This document shows positions 1 to 12,283 of a DNA stretch of 64,000 bases, piece by piece (the stretch's first letter is position 1; each line of letters begins with the position of its first letter). Source of the DNA: Calliphora vicina. Lineage: Eukaryota; Arthropoda; Insecta; Diptera; Calliphoridae. The translations under genes were made by a program, and so were the position numbers. The notes beneath the pieces are model-generated. The model ran no database searches. It was given only the letters and a program-made list of their open reading frames with translations, and was not told the DNA's origin. The DNA lies in NCBI RefSeq assembly GCF_958450345.1, contig NC_088782.1:1373501-1437500 (forward strand), given 5' to 3'.

Positions 1-243
1 TACCTTAAATCATATTTGAAATTATCTATGAACATTTGTTAAATTAATATTTCATTACCATTTATCTGTGCACAGTCTTTAGTTGCATAAAAAAAAATTA
101 TTTTCTATCAATAAATGAAAAAAAGTACAAACATTATTATTAAATGTACTTGGACAAGCATATTTCCGCTTTTGTACAAAACCTTAACATTTCATTTTTT
201 TATATAGTTAGTTAGTTAGTTAGTGGGTAATAATATTTATTAC

Positions 244-274
<31 letters not shown>

Positions 275-686
275 ATAATGATTATTTTTTCACCTTCTAC
301 TTTGAAATAAAACAAGGTTCTGAATACGTGCAAATCAAACATAAAAAACACTCAACAAGTTTTTCTTTCTATTACTCCACAAGTAGGTACTCAGACACTA
401 CTGCTGCTGCAATTACATGGTGCTTGTAAAAAAAAAAATATTGTTAATTTAACGCTAAATGCAACTTTAAATTATTTTAACTTATATTTGTTATTATAGT
501 TATTATGAAATTTATTTACAAAGTATGTTAATTTGTGTTAAGTCGAGCAACAGTTTTAGCAGCAGTCAATTTAAAATAATAAATTTTTGACTTATCTACG
601 TATTCTCTGAACTTAATTACGATGACAAAACTATAACAAATTTTAAAATTTTCAGTCAATAGATGATTTTTCAATTCAAAAATTCA
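1..686. other. AT-rich sequence without recognised gene
   Basis: There is no coding or RNA signal. It holds a short TTAG microsatellite near 205-224 and an ATTT run near 244-268. The single 68-codon open frame in this stretch is low-complexity Ile/Tyr/Phe and I do not regard it as a gene. Confidence 0.6.
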
Positions 687-1600
687 GGATTTACAATATA
701 TGGCGTATCTTAATAACTGATATGTCATTATGAAGACTTCATATCTGACATTTATTCTTACTTAGTTATTGAACATCAAAGATTTTGTTTGCTTCAAAAA
801 TGTGGAATTTTGTGCCAACAAAGCGTCATATGCGGGAAGTTTTGCTTTACTTCAGAAGCTCACCAATTGTTCAACAAAGCGAAGTTAAGTTTCTTCGGCT
901 CAGAAGTGGTGATTTTGACACGGAACACAAATATCGCCCAGGCCAAAATATTGTTTTTAAACTTAACAAGAGCTTGCAAAATCATTGGGAGCTACTAAAG
1001 CAGCAATTTCATAACGTTTGAAAGCAGCAGGATTCATCTAAAAACAGGGAAATTGGGTACCATATTAATTGAAGCTGTGAGACCTTGAAAGTCGATTTTG
1101 TATGTCTGAAATGCTGCTTCGCGCCAAATCATTACTTGCGATGAAAAATGGATCCATCACAATAACCCAAAGCGTAAGAGATCGCATGTGAAGCCCCGCC
1201 AACCAGCCGAAACGACACCAAAGCCAAATATTCATGGCGCTAAGGTAATATTTAGTGGGAGCAAAAGGGTCCAATCTATTATGAGCTGCTGGAACCTGGC
1301 GCCCAGAATATGACAATTCTCTGTCACATGTTGTAAAATCTGTTAAAAACTCACCCGCTTTTTAGTCCAGACCGAGCTCCGTCCGACTAGTATTTGTTTC
1401 AATCGATGCAGAACTCTCTCTCTGGGATACGCTTCACTTAGGAACAGAGTATCCGTTATTGGCTTGATTCGTTTTTGGTTTTGATTATGTTGCCAGAAAG
1501 ATGTGAAAAGGTCATAGCTAACAATGGCCAACACTTCCAATAAATTTATATTGCAGAAATGTTTCAAAATAAAAGCTAAAAATTAAAAAACATTACCTAT
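687..1600 (+). pseudogene. mariner transposase relic 1
   Basis: This is a degenerate mariner (Tc1/mariner, D,D34D family) copy. The left end near 687 matches the ends of other copies here (7516 on the opposite strand, 29510). The transposase begins near 803, where KRHMREVLLYF resembles the usual mariner start and is followed by SGDFDTE and RPGQ. Near 1126-1200 comes CDEKWIHH, carrying the first catalytic Asp, then KPNIHGAKV. The C-terminal block MLPERCEKVIANNGQ lies near 1490-1535. Internal deletions and frameshifts break the frame many times, so no protein can be made. The right end is set by homology to the other relics and is approximate. Confidence 0.88.
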
Positions 1601-2267
1601 TTTTAAGTCCTACAACCAATACTAAAGACATAGCCAACTGGATGTAATTTTGAACTAATTCCAAAGTTAATTTCAATTAAATATTTCTTTAAATTGTTTG
1701 CTGGGATGTATAAAAATATTTATTTTATATTTTTTTTATTATTTACAATATCTCGTTAAAACTATTTATTTGCTTTCCCATTAATAAAGTTATAAATATT
1801 ATTATTATTTTAAAATCAAAAGAAAGAAATCACCTTTTTAATTAATTTATTTGTTAAATTAAACATATAATTTATTACAAATAAATTATTTCAACAAAGT
1901 CTATTGTTACTAATTGAACAGTTTTTTGCTTAATGCATTCAATAAATTAATTTTACTTCAGATTAAAAAGTATAAATTTTACATAATCCAAAATGACAGA
2001 TGTATTAATAAATTAAAATAGTCGCTTAAAATATTAAAATGTTAAATAAAAAGTGCTGAAAATAAAACAATAGAAACCAATGTGTCAACCATTGCAACAA
2101 TTTACATGAATCGATCAATTGTTTTATGTCATGTTAAGCCACCGATTGGCAAGCGTTGTAAATATTTGACGCTATTTTTGGAGTGACATTTTAAACACAT
2201 TGTTAGTTTTGTGTGGAAATTTGAAGAGATTTGTGTTGATTTTCCATAGTGCTTTTAGCTGCTTTAT
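1601..2267. other. AT-rich sequence, nothing recognised
   Basis: Low-complexity A/T-rich DNA. I see no open frame, RNA motif or terminal repeat on either strand. Confidence 0.6.
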
Positions 2268-2640
2268 AAACACGTCAGAGTACTATAGTCGGCTGCATCG
2301 AATCATAAATGCCCTTGCCACAATCTACATTATGATTGTCAGTTCTCACGGGTATAAAACATTTATCAGAATATCTGGAATTGTAAGACAATTATCTGAC
2401 AACGTTGTCAGACAAAACATTGTCAGTTCACACTGTAGTCAGAATTTTCGGAATTAATATTCTGACAATATAAAATGATCTGACAACGTTTTGACAATGA
2501 CAAAGAAATCTGTTCACACGATTGTTGGATATCTGACAATATTGTTATCAACTAGCAGTCGAATAATGATCTGACAGGACTTTATCTAACAAAATTGTTC
2601 ACGTTATTGTAAGACATTTTCTGTACATTTATCTGATAAT
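2268..2640. repeat. degenerate TCTGACAA-type short repeat block
   Basis: The motif ATCTGACAAT and its complement ATTGTCAGA recur many times in both orientations at irregular spacing. Examples fall near 2335, 2395, 2410, 2455, 2480, 2530 and 2568. The block is not a clean tandem array; alternating orientations make small hairpins. It may be the body of a decayed foldback-type MITE, but I cannot define its ends. An 85-codon frame across the left half is probably an artefact of the repeat. Confidence 0.5.
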
Positions 2641-3298
2641 AATGTTACATCTTAAAATTGCCAAAATGTTCCACCTTATAAATTTCTACTGGAGTAATAT
2701 TGAGTAATAACAAATCCAAGATTGAAAAATTGTGGTAGAAAGGGAAAAAAAACTCATATCTGTTTAATTTTTTTTATGATTCCAAATTTTGGAAACTAAA
2801 ACTAAGGACTGAGATCGAAAAATTCTTAACATACATTTATGTTAATAAAAATTAAACTACTGACCACACAGTTTTAATTTTTATTTTATTTGACTGAAAT
2901 TATTATTGAAATTTACAAAAAAAAAATATTTTTATAGTTTTAATCAGTAGTTATGAAATTTTGAACCTTTTTCGGAAACCCTTCCATTAAGGTTTTTATA
3001 GAGCTTTCTGTCACTTTTTTCGAACAGGTAGTTTGTCTACGTCACACTTTTGGACACATTTTTTGTGCTCTTCAATTCTCTTTTAACAAGATCCCAATAT
3101 CTCTCCAATGGCCTTAGCTCCTGGCCAACTTTTTGTAGGACCAAGTTGGGTTCTGTTGAAAATATTTAATAATTTTAATATGCAATTTTTACTGGTTACT
3201 CATTTTAATCAGATTAACAACAAATTAATATAATTGACATTAAACATAATAGCTGACAAGCTTTACAAAGGTAACTTGATCAAAAAAAAAACTGAAAT
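2641..3298. other. AT-rich sequence, nothing recognised
   Basis: No gene, RNA or clear repeat is visible. Short A and T runs only. Confidence 0.6.
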
Positions 3299-3590
3299 AA
3301 TATGTTTGTGGCAACCATTTTTATGATAAAGGACTTACCATATTATGTTGCTCTCGGCTTATGGATATCATAATCTGAGAACAACATACAATGATATAAT
3401 GATTCATCATAAAAATTATTGTCACAAACATATACTTGTTTACTGTAACCATGTATATGGTTGGTACAATCATGTGAATCATAAATTAACCATATTATGG
3501 TTACCACAATCATGTAAATAGTTACTGTGACTATAATATTGTTAAAAAACTTGTAACAATGTTGAAATGGTCACAGTAAACATTTTTTCT
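3299..3590. repeat. two adjacent imperfect inverted repeats (MITE-like)
   Basis: Arms around ATATGTTTGTGGCAACC (near 3299) and its imperfect complement ending near 3434 enclose about 135 bp. A second pair (TGTTTACTGTAACC near 3436, GGTCACAGTAAACA ending near 3582) follows immediately. The second pair contains CCATATTATGG-type palindromes like those at 9.5-10.4 kb. This looks like a decayed foldback MITE. No target duplication was identified. Confidence 0.5.
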
Positions 3591-3596
3591 CTCTCT

Positions 3597-4381
3597 ATAC
3601 TAATATTTCAATGTGTTACAAATGGAATGATAAATTCAATATTCCATCCATATTTTTGGTTGTGGGTATAAAAATGACTATGCTCAAATTTTTATTTAAA
3701 TTATGTATTTGTTAAAATAGTTTAGTTTTTCTATTAGTGCAGATGTAAAAAGAGTTTATATAAGATTCAACTCATTCAAATAAAGCACTCTAACTTGTTT
3801 GTTATTAAGTTTGTTAATTTAAGAGCCGTAGGCTTTAAAATATTTACAAATATATACAAACATCATGTATATAATTATGTTTCCTTATTACCCTGCTATT
3901 GATCTATTTCGATATTCAAATATTAAATATGTATGTAATTATCTTGTTGTATTAATATAAATATATAACTATTGAATAAACTATATTTTCAACATGAAAT
4001 GACGCTCTTAACTATTCGAGTTAAGAGTTTCCGGAATATGATAGATAGTCAATCATAAATAGACAAAAGAAAAACATGTTTTTTTTTTCAAAGCATAAAC
4101 AATGTACGAATGAGTCTTCCAATGATTTGCTAATTTCCGTTGAAACAAATTTTACATAATTTAAAATAACAAAAATAGCTCAAGAATACAATAAAATCTA
4201 AGATTTGTTAGATTATTTTAACAAAAACAAAATAAAATTAAAAAACTAATAAGACACACACACATATAGATTCATACGTAGTAAAAATCATAGAGCAATA
4301 CACATAGAGTGGAAACTATAAAAAAACTCACGCAAAAAAATTACTCAAAATAATCAAATAATTTCCACAGTTTTTTTTTAA
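3597..4381. other. AT-rich sequence, nothing recognised
   Basis: No coding or RNA feature is visible. A short ACACAC run lies near 4254. Confidence 0.6.
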
Positions 4382-5407
4382 CTAATACATTCTTATCACT
4401 TAGGTTTTTGACAACTGAGTTAGGTCTATTACGGCAGAGTTTCCGATCTATGTGTATTTATCTATGGTAAAAAACAAAAGACTTGAGAAACAATATTGAG
4501 TTTGTTTAATTTATTTTTAAAATTTACTTTGTATTTTGTAATAACTTTATTTTTTGAATTATTGTTTATTTTCCTTATCAAGCCTTAGCCATACAATAAA
4601 TTCTTAAATAAGTTTGACCCCTGGCTTGACCTTTTTGTGGGTTTTACTTACAATGTTATTGTTTTAGAGTTTGTGTTCAAACAAACAAACAAACACATGT
4701 ACATATGTATTGACGTAGCGGCTACTAGTTGTTTAGATATTGATTAAATATTTGATTATTTCATGTTTTATTTGTCCGCTGTTGTTGCCTGTGTATAGTG
4801 GGGGTCTATTATTATTTCTCCTTGTTAGTTTTTGTTTTATTATTTATTTATTTCTGCAATACTTATGTTCATATAAACTAAGCATTTTTTATCTCTAAGT
4901 AATTGTTAATAAGAAAAATATATATTATTAACCACCGAGTTAAGATTACCAGGCAACTTTGTTAACTAAAGTTGTTTCTTTTTATTTATTTTTAATTAAG
5001 ATAATTTTTCAAAGAACTCTTTTTTCTTTTAAATTACAATTGCTTAACATTAGATTGTTGTGAAATATTTGTTTTTCTACTTTTAAGTAAATATTAGCGG
5101 TTTCTTTTTTTTTGTCAAATCATTTTGCAATAATTGAAAACGAATAACAAAAACAAAAACTACAATAAATCATTAATAGAATGAGTTGGAGAAAACGTCA
5201 AAGTTATATCTAATCATCTGCTGATTGAAGTTTTTATAAGATGTTGAGCAATTAAGTGACTGAGGAGTTACTTATTTGCTATTAATTAGAATTGTTTGTA
5301 AATAAAGTGAACACAACTGAATTTATTTAATTTATTATAATAGAAAGTTAAAATCATAGAAAGACCTAACTCAGTTGTAAAAAACCTAAGTAGTGAGAAT
5401 GTATTAA
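4382..5407. mobile_element. 1 kb inverted-repeat element
   Basis: A 46-bp block at 4382-4428 (TAATACATTCTTATCACTTA then GGTTTTTGACAACTGAGTT) recurs inverted at 5362-5407 with few changes. The pair bounds about 1 kb of AT-rich DNA without an open frame. The arms resemble part of the hAT-type MITE ends seen near 29870, 43210 and 63720 (TAGGTTTTTGACAACAGACT), so it may be a larger relative of that family. Outer ends and target duplication are not resolved. Confidence 0.5.
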
Positions 5408-5789
5408 TAAACAATAATTTAATTGAGTATTTCTCAATAGAAAAATAGTGGGAAAAATACTATAAATATCTATGTTTTCTATATATTTTTAATATCAGTG
5501 TAGATTTTGTTTACATTTAATGCGAAATGAATCAAAATAATATCCTTAGCTTTGACTGTAAAGCAACTAACTTCCATTTTACTGTTATAAATTTATATTT
5601 CGATTTAATACGTCCATTTTCACAAAAATTTATCCCAAAAGTCTATGTATCAATGTAATTGATATCGGTCGTATATGGAAACTTTCTAATAGATCTTATT
5701 ATTGGGTGTATTACTTTAAAAGGCGGGTCTTTTTAAAGTTTTTATCTATTACACTATTCAACAAAATCAATTTTTTTTCCAAAATTACA
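5408..5789. other. AT-rich sequence, nothing recognised
   Basis: No gene or defined repeat is visible. Confidence 0.55.
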
Positions 5790-6662
5790 AGGTCCGACCA
5801 ATAAATTTTGATAGAGGAAATTTTTTGGCACATTCTTATTGTTAATAGTCATAAGAAACCTTGTGATCCTTACATTTTAGGTATAAAATGTGTTCAGCAA
5901 AGTTATGTAAAATGTTACGAAGAATATTTTATTAAAATATGTTAACCCTCTAAATCCTCAAGGCATGGGTCTTTTTTGTCTTTCTTTTAAAAAAGTGCAA
6001 AAACCACCATTAAATCAGGGATTTAAGGGGTTAAAATGTTCTGTAAAAAAATTATACGTGAAATTTTACTGTAAGTCTCTGAAACGGAAAATTCAACCAG
6101 AAAGTTAGAAATAAGACATAACAAAAGAGAGCCTAGGGTTAATTTCGCATTTATTAATAATTTTATTTTAAAGAACATTTTACGTATAAAATGTATTCAG
6201 CAAATTTATGTATGTAAAATATTACGAAAAACATTTTTGTATAATATGTTAACCCTCTAAATCCCCAAGGAATGGGTCTTTTTTGTCCTTCTTTTTAAAA
6301 AAGAGCAACAAACACCATTAAAACAGGGATTTAAGGGGTTAAAATGTTCCGCAAAAATATTGTCCGTGAAATTTTACTATAATTCCCTAAATACACCAAA
6401 ACGGAAAATTCAACCAGAAAGTCAGAAATAAGACACATATTCTAAAAAAAATTTCTCCTTAACATTTTACATAAATTTGCTGAACACATTTTATACCTAA
6501 AATGTAAGGATCACAAGGTTTCTTATGACTATTAATAATAAGAATGTTCAAGAGTTGGGAAACTTTAACGCCCCCTCAAATGAAATTCAGATGTAAACTT
6601 TCAAAACGCCGATACACGTGTCTTTTTTTTGTTTCTTCTATCAAAATTTATTGGTCGGACCT
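5790..6662. mobile_element. TIR element with internal tandem duplication
   Basis: The terminal inverted repeat AGGTCCGACCAATAAATTTT starts at 5790 and its complement ends at 6662. Just inside, AAGGATCACAAGGTTTC and its complement extend the foldback. The body holds two direct copies of a unit of about 307 bp, with the landmark TTAACCCTCTAAAT near 5942 and 6249. No transposase remnant is seen, so it is non-autonomous and the superfamily is unassigned. It abuts a mariner relic on its right. Confidence 0.65.
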
Positions 6663-6664
6663 CG

Positions 6665-7516
6665 AAATTTTTTTTGGTGTTTTAGAAATATTTGTACAAT
6701 ATAAATCAATTCAAAGTATTGGCCAGTTAGCATCTGCATCAATCAAAACAAATAATAGTCGGACGGATCTGGACTATAAAGCGGGTAAGGAAAACTTCCC
6801 AACCACTTTTTTTAAATTATTTTTTAACGCAACATATGTGTTGTCATGATTCATAACTGGCAAACGAATCAGCTGCCTTCGGTACAGGTCCCCTGCGATG
6901 GTCTGGACAGATTTCAGTAGCTTAATAATAGATAGGACCTTTTTGTTCCCACCAAATACAGATAATTACCTTAGAGCCATGGCTTTGGTGTCGATTTGGC
7001 TGGTTGCCCGGGCTTCACGTATGACCTCTTACGCTTCGGTTTATCGCAAAAATTACATACAAATTTGGCTTCAAGTTCCCACGACTTCAATTCGTATGTT
7101 ATTAAATTTTCTTGTTTTGAAATTGCTGATTTGAGTTGAGTTTTATAACAATATTCATGGAGTAATACCTCAAATTCTTGGTATTAAAACTTTTTTGGCT
7201 GGCCTGGGCGATTTTTTCGTCTGTGTCAAAATGAAACCGATGGAATGTATTCACCATAAGCTTTGGCAAGCAATCGGTGTGCTTCAGCGGCATTTTTTAG
7301 TTTTCAAATTAAAGAAGTAAAACAAAATTTCCCACATTTGACGATTCTTTGGTACAAAATTCGATATTTTCGAAACAAAAAAAACTTTTTTGTTTACACT
7401 CTTATGTTCAATAACTAAGTGAGAATAAATGACAGATATGTACCCTTCAAAATGACATATAAGTTAATAAAAACAAAAACCGTGTTCAAAAGATACGCCA
7501 TCTATTGTAAATCCAC
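6665..7516 (-). pseudogene. mariner transposase relic 2
   Basis: A minus-strand mariner relic of the same lineage as the one near 0.7-1.6 kb. The outer end (7440-7516) matches the other copies. The start-proximal part lies near 7260-7330. The block containing the last catalytic Asp, SPDP..SDY, lies near 6740-6800 and is preceded by a LPHP-like stretch. A large central part is missing and there are stops. Open frames across it on the other strand are shadows. Confidence 0.85.
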
Positions 7517-8280
7517 TATTTTTTTTGATTTTCAATAACAAAATTTTCACATGGATGTACAGTGAGCCTCAAAAGTGAGTATACACCAAAAAATATTTGA
7601 TTTTTTTTTTAAGATAATGAAAATCCTAAAATTTATTCATCGATTAAAATTTTAATGTTTCGGTTTGCTGGAGATTGAGTTGAATAATAGATTTGGTTGT
7701 GAAAATGATTTTCATGATACTAAAAAAATCAAAAAATTCGCGGGTGTTTGCGACTCTGTGTATATCCGATATTTCGACTAACATCTCATTTATTTTGTAT
7801 TAATTTGACATAACTGAAGAAATAAATTAATTTTTAACTTTTAATAATTTTGTTTATAAATAAATTACTTAATTTTATTTAAAGAAACGCATTTAATATT
7901 TAATAAAAATCATCCCGTTAGAATTGTTCTAGCTGTCTGCATTTTTTCAACTTTTATATAATTTATATGTTCTAAATTTTAATGAGTTTGCAATCAAAAA
8001 TACTTTAAAAAAAAATAAGATGATGAAATATCTAAAAAATATTTCAAAATTGTTTATACAATTAGCTGACAGGCTCAAAAGCGTGTATTAAATTGTTCCT
8101 TATAGGGTACAGTTCAAATCCAACACGTGTTTCAGTCACAAAATCTTTTAAAATCAAAATAAAATATGTAAACAAATTCCATTTTATGGTAAATATTAAA
8201 TTTAATTAACAAAAATAAGCCGTAAAATATTAAATTTGAACTGTATCGCATTTAACAAATCAAAATATAATTAAAACAAA
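7517..8280. other. AT-rich sequence, nothing recognised
   Basis: No gene is visible. Two similar phrases (GCCTCAAAAGTG near 7566 and GGCTCAAAAGCG near 8072) are direct, not inverted, and too short to define an element. Confidence 0.5.
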
Positions 8281-8330
8281 CAAGTAAGAAGCTTTTATTT
8301 TGCTATACCGAATCTTATGTATTCATCACA
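8281..8330. repeat. end fragment of the ACAAGTAAGA/TACCGAATC dispersed repeat
   Basis: AACAAGTAAGAAGC followed by TATACCGAATCTTATG resembles the terminal part of the long repeat at 52986-53528 and of 21548-22182. Only the end is left. Confidence 0.5.
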
Positions 8331-9367
8331 AAAACAAACGATAATTAAATACTTTCATCACTTTTTAATGTATTTCATATGAAGGGCTGTAACTCAATAA
8401 GTCACAAAATCAAAAATATTGAGAAAAACTATATTTTTTTAAATATATGAAAGAATGCCTTACATTTGTATATCAATAAAATAAATATTCTGAAAAATAT
8501 TGAAAATATGTAGTTAGTTCTGCTTGAGTAATAAAATTATAACATAAAATCAGTTTTCGAATTGGGCTGGCGGCTTATCGTGTTACTGCAGTAAGCTCTA
8601 CATATGTTTAAAAATAACTTATATTTAATGTTATCTACGACCATAATTTGAATATGTCACATACTGAGTGACAAAATCAATTTACCCTCCATTTTTTGGC
8701 AGATTGACACAAAAACAACTTTATGTAAATCTTATATTGAGCATTAATTTCTGTTTAATTGTACCAGTATATTTAAATTTAGACTGGACATTATGTTTCC
8801 TGTTTAAAAATACAAACAATAAGTTCTGCTGGGAAGCTGTCATTAATTTGATTCATTTATAAATTTATTTAAATAATTAAATCAATTTGAATTATTAATA
8901 AATTTACAATTAATTGCATGCATTAATGAGAATTACAAAGAATTGTAGGTGTTTATTTCAATACGTATTCATTGATTTTAATACTTGTTGCATTCTCATA
9001 CATACATATACATACATACATATGTATGTGTAAGAATAATCCATTAAAGCCATTTGTTTATTAAATTAATTTAAAAAACGTGTATAAATATCGATTTAGT
9101 ATAAGTGTGTTTTCAGAAATTATGTGTAATTTTTCACAACCTCTATTAAATATAAATATAATGTGTGTAATTATGAATTGTTATCTTCAGTTTGAAATCA
9201 TAGAAATCTTAAACTCATTTTAAATGTCAAAAAAGATAAAAAATTGCACATGTGCACTAGAAATGGCAAGAATAATTAACTGCCACAGAATGTGACATGT
9301 TATGAAAATATGAAAATTGTTTATAGTTTTTTTATTACAACTTAATTTTTGTTTATAATTTATGCAA
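8331..9367. other. AT-rich sequence, nothing recognised
   Basis: Contains a CATACATA run near 8998-9028. The 64-codon frame near 8668 has no recognisable domain and sits in AT-rich DNA; I do not call it. Confidence 0.55.
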
Positions 9368-9728
9368 TTTGTTTTTAACGAAATTTAACAGGAACTGAAA
9401 TTTAATAAAGTCTAAAAAATAAACTAAGCTTGAGTAATAAATAAAATCACTAAATCTTAACGTTAATTCCAAAATTTGATTTCTAACCATATTTTTGTAG
9501 CACAATCATATTATGATTGAATCCAATTATATTTTGATTTCATTTCAACCATATTATGGTTGGTATCAACCATAATATGATTGTTCTACAACCATTATGT
9601 TATCACACAACCATATTATGGTTGGATTCAATCATAATACATAATATGATAGCTAATATAATCAGCTATCACATTGTGCTACTATTATAATATAACAAGG
9701 GAATAGCTTATTGTTAAATTGGATTATA
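9368..9728. repeat. duplicated flank plus truncated copy of adjacent MITE
   Basis: About 120 bp at 9368-9490 (landmark TTTAACAGGAACTGAAATTTA) recurs at 9729-9825, immediately left of the MITE at 9820-10374. Between the copies lies a truncated version of the MITE interior, rich in CAACCATATTATGGTTG palindromes. The arrangement is a local duplication that carried flank and element together. Confidence 0.65.
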
Positions 9729-9819
9729 TTTGTTTTTAACGAAATTTAACAGGAACTGAAATTTACTAAAGTTTAGAAATAAATTAATAACGTTAATGGC
9801 AAAATTAGCTTTCTAACCA

Positions 9820-10374
9820 TAGATTAGCACACGCAAGGAAAAAACATGATCACCGCAATTTATTAGATATCATAATATAATCCAACTTAACCATAATTTA
9901 TTCGCTTGTTTATATTATTATTATATTATAATAGTAGCACAACCACAACATGATTAAGTACAACCATATATTTTGAAAATATAGAAATATGATAGCTGAT
10001 TATATTAGCTATCATAATTTTGTAGCACAATCATAATATTATTGAATCCAATCATATTTTGATTCCTCTTCAATTATTATATGGGTGGTTTCAACCATAA
10101 TATGATTGTCCTACAACCATTATGTTTTCACACAACCATATTATGGTTGAAGTGGAATCAAAATATGATTCAAATAATAATATAATCAGCTATCATATTT
10201 TTATATTTCCATAATATGGTTGGAAATAATCATATTGTGGCTGTGCTACTATTATAATATAATAACAAGGGAATAAATTATGATTAAGTTGTATTATATT
10301 ATGATGTCTAATAATATGACGCTGCTCAATTATGGTTGCGTTGACCATGTTTTTTCTTTGCGTGTGATAATCTA
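9820..10374. mobile_element. TA-flanked palindrome-rich MITE
   Basis: Terminal inverted repeats of about 37 bp start GATTAGCACACGCAAGGAAA on the left (from 9822) and are mirrored on the right (ending 10372) with few mismatches. TA dinucleotides at both outer edges suggest a Tc1/mariner-type target duplication. The interior is a series of small perfect palindromes such as CAACCATAATATGGTTG and TATGATTG/CAATCATA, so either strand would fold into many hairpins. No coding remnant. Confidence 0.75.
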
Positions 10375-12283
10375 CACAGATCTAGTGTTCATAAATTTTT
10401 ATGAATAAATTATTAATAGGCTATTAAGATTAAATTATTAAAGATCATAATGTGATTGTAAAGTTTATTTAAATAGGATTTTGTGTCACTGTGAAACAGG
10501 CTTTTGTTTCTTGTAAGATCTAAAAGAAGCTTTATCAAGACAACTTAATTTACATTAAACCATTAATTTCAAGCATATGTATGTACGTAGCTATTATTTA
10601 GATAATCTTTTTGAGATTTTAATCTCACGTTAGAATAAAATTTAGCTTGAGGCAAAATTCTTAATTACACTTAAACTGTAGTAGCTTATGATTAAAATCG
10701 ATTGAGTTGGAATAATATAGTGGAATGTTTTAATATTTTTATTTTTTATAACTGCATAGATATAAATTAAGTAACAAATGCAATAAATTAAATATTTATT
10801 TAGTGTCTATTACACAAAAACTATAATTTAATGAAAAGAAGTAATTCAGAATTGACTAAAGTTAAAATTTCTCGCAAATACTAAAAAGAATGATTACAAA
10901 AGTTTAAAAAAATATATTTTTTTCTGTTTATAATTCACCATATTTAATGCCCTAAGCTTATCATGACTGAAATCTATATTTGTATATAGTGTCGGCCTTA
11001 ATTTTGTTTCTCTCGCCCTGAAACCTAATTAAATCCTATTGTTGTAACTGCTTTCACCACCGTCCCTTCAGCACACCCATTATCTTCATAAGCTTAACAA
11101 TATTTGGATATATATGTAAAGCATTTCACTCAATCTGTTATAAAAAAGATCACATTTCAAACATTTTTAACAATAATCAATCATTTACAATATTTATTCA
11201 TTTAAATAATTATTAAATATGCGATACATCATGCAAAAATTTGATACGTAAAAAAAATTCACAACTTTTGATCATTCAAGAGGTTGTTAACATTTCAGCT
11301 GTTTTCAAATGAGATTTGTGTTAAATTGTACGCAGATTGTTAAGTTATTTAACAAAACGACTTATGAACACAGATATGATTAATTAAGGTTTCTATTTGA
11401 AATATCTCTAAATGAGGTACGATGAAAAAAAATCTTTATAAAACAGCAGTTTCAGTTTGTGCAAAATCATGTATTAAAAACTAATTAGGAATTTGAAGAG
11501 ACCATATTGGAGGTATGGGAAACAATTTTTATTATATGAAAAAAATGAATATGATTGATAAATTGAATTGAAATTGAATATATGCATGTATTTACTGCGT
11601 TTTCTCATTAATAGTGTTAATTAATGGAATTTTTGTTGTTGTTGATATTTTTAAAACTGTGAAATACAATTTGATATTTAACAAAGCAAATTTCAATTTT
11701 ATTGTTTACTGATTGATTAAAAGTTATTTGTTATATTGTCGGTGAAAAAAAATTTAGCACAAATTTAAAGCATGTCCTAATAAGTTGGTAACTGGTGTCA
11801 GGGATTGATTTTAATTTAGTGATTTCTGTCTAAATGTATAGATATTTTAGGAAGCAAAAATATTTTACATTTTCAAATACAATAGTTCAATAATCTGTTC
11901 AGATTGTCATTATATTTTCGCTTAATGCACAGTGGAGTAGAATCAAAATATTGAGAAAAACATCTGGCTGTTGGACAAGAAATTCAACACGGGCATAACA
12001 GAGGAGTATTCGAATTTAAGTTTTGAAGATAGACCCTAAAGAACGTTATTTTGGAATATCAACATATATTTTGAAATGTGAATATTCAAATGCATATAAC
12101 TCTCTAACTCTAATAGATAGATGGTCAAGCATTAAAATCTATTAAAATATTTTAAATCAGACGAAGCTCAAAATATATTACTTGTCGAAGGTGCTCTACT
12201 TTGATACCCCACAACGGCGCTTCTGAGATGTCTATAAGGTCCGTCACACAGTGGCACCATTTGAGTTTTTTCGTTGAAAAAAT
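10375..12283. other. AT-rich intergenic or intronic DNA
   Basis: No convincing gene. Near 12190-12270 a slightly GC-richer phrase (CCCCACAACGGCGCTTCTGA) is interrupted by the next element and may belong to an older dispersed repeat resuming after 13180. Confidence 0.55.

Noticed and set aside
6544..7134. Plus-strand frames of 101 and 78 codons
   Set aside because: Shadows of the minus-strand mariner relic and of the adjacent TIR element.
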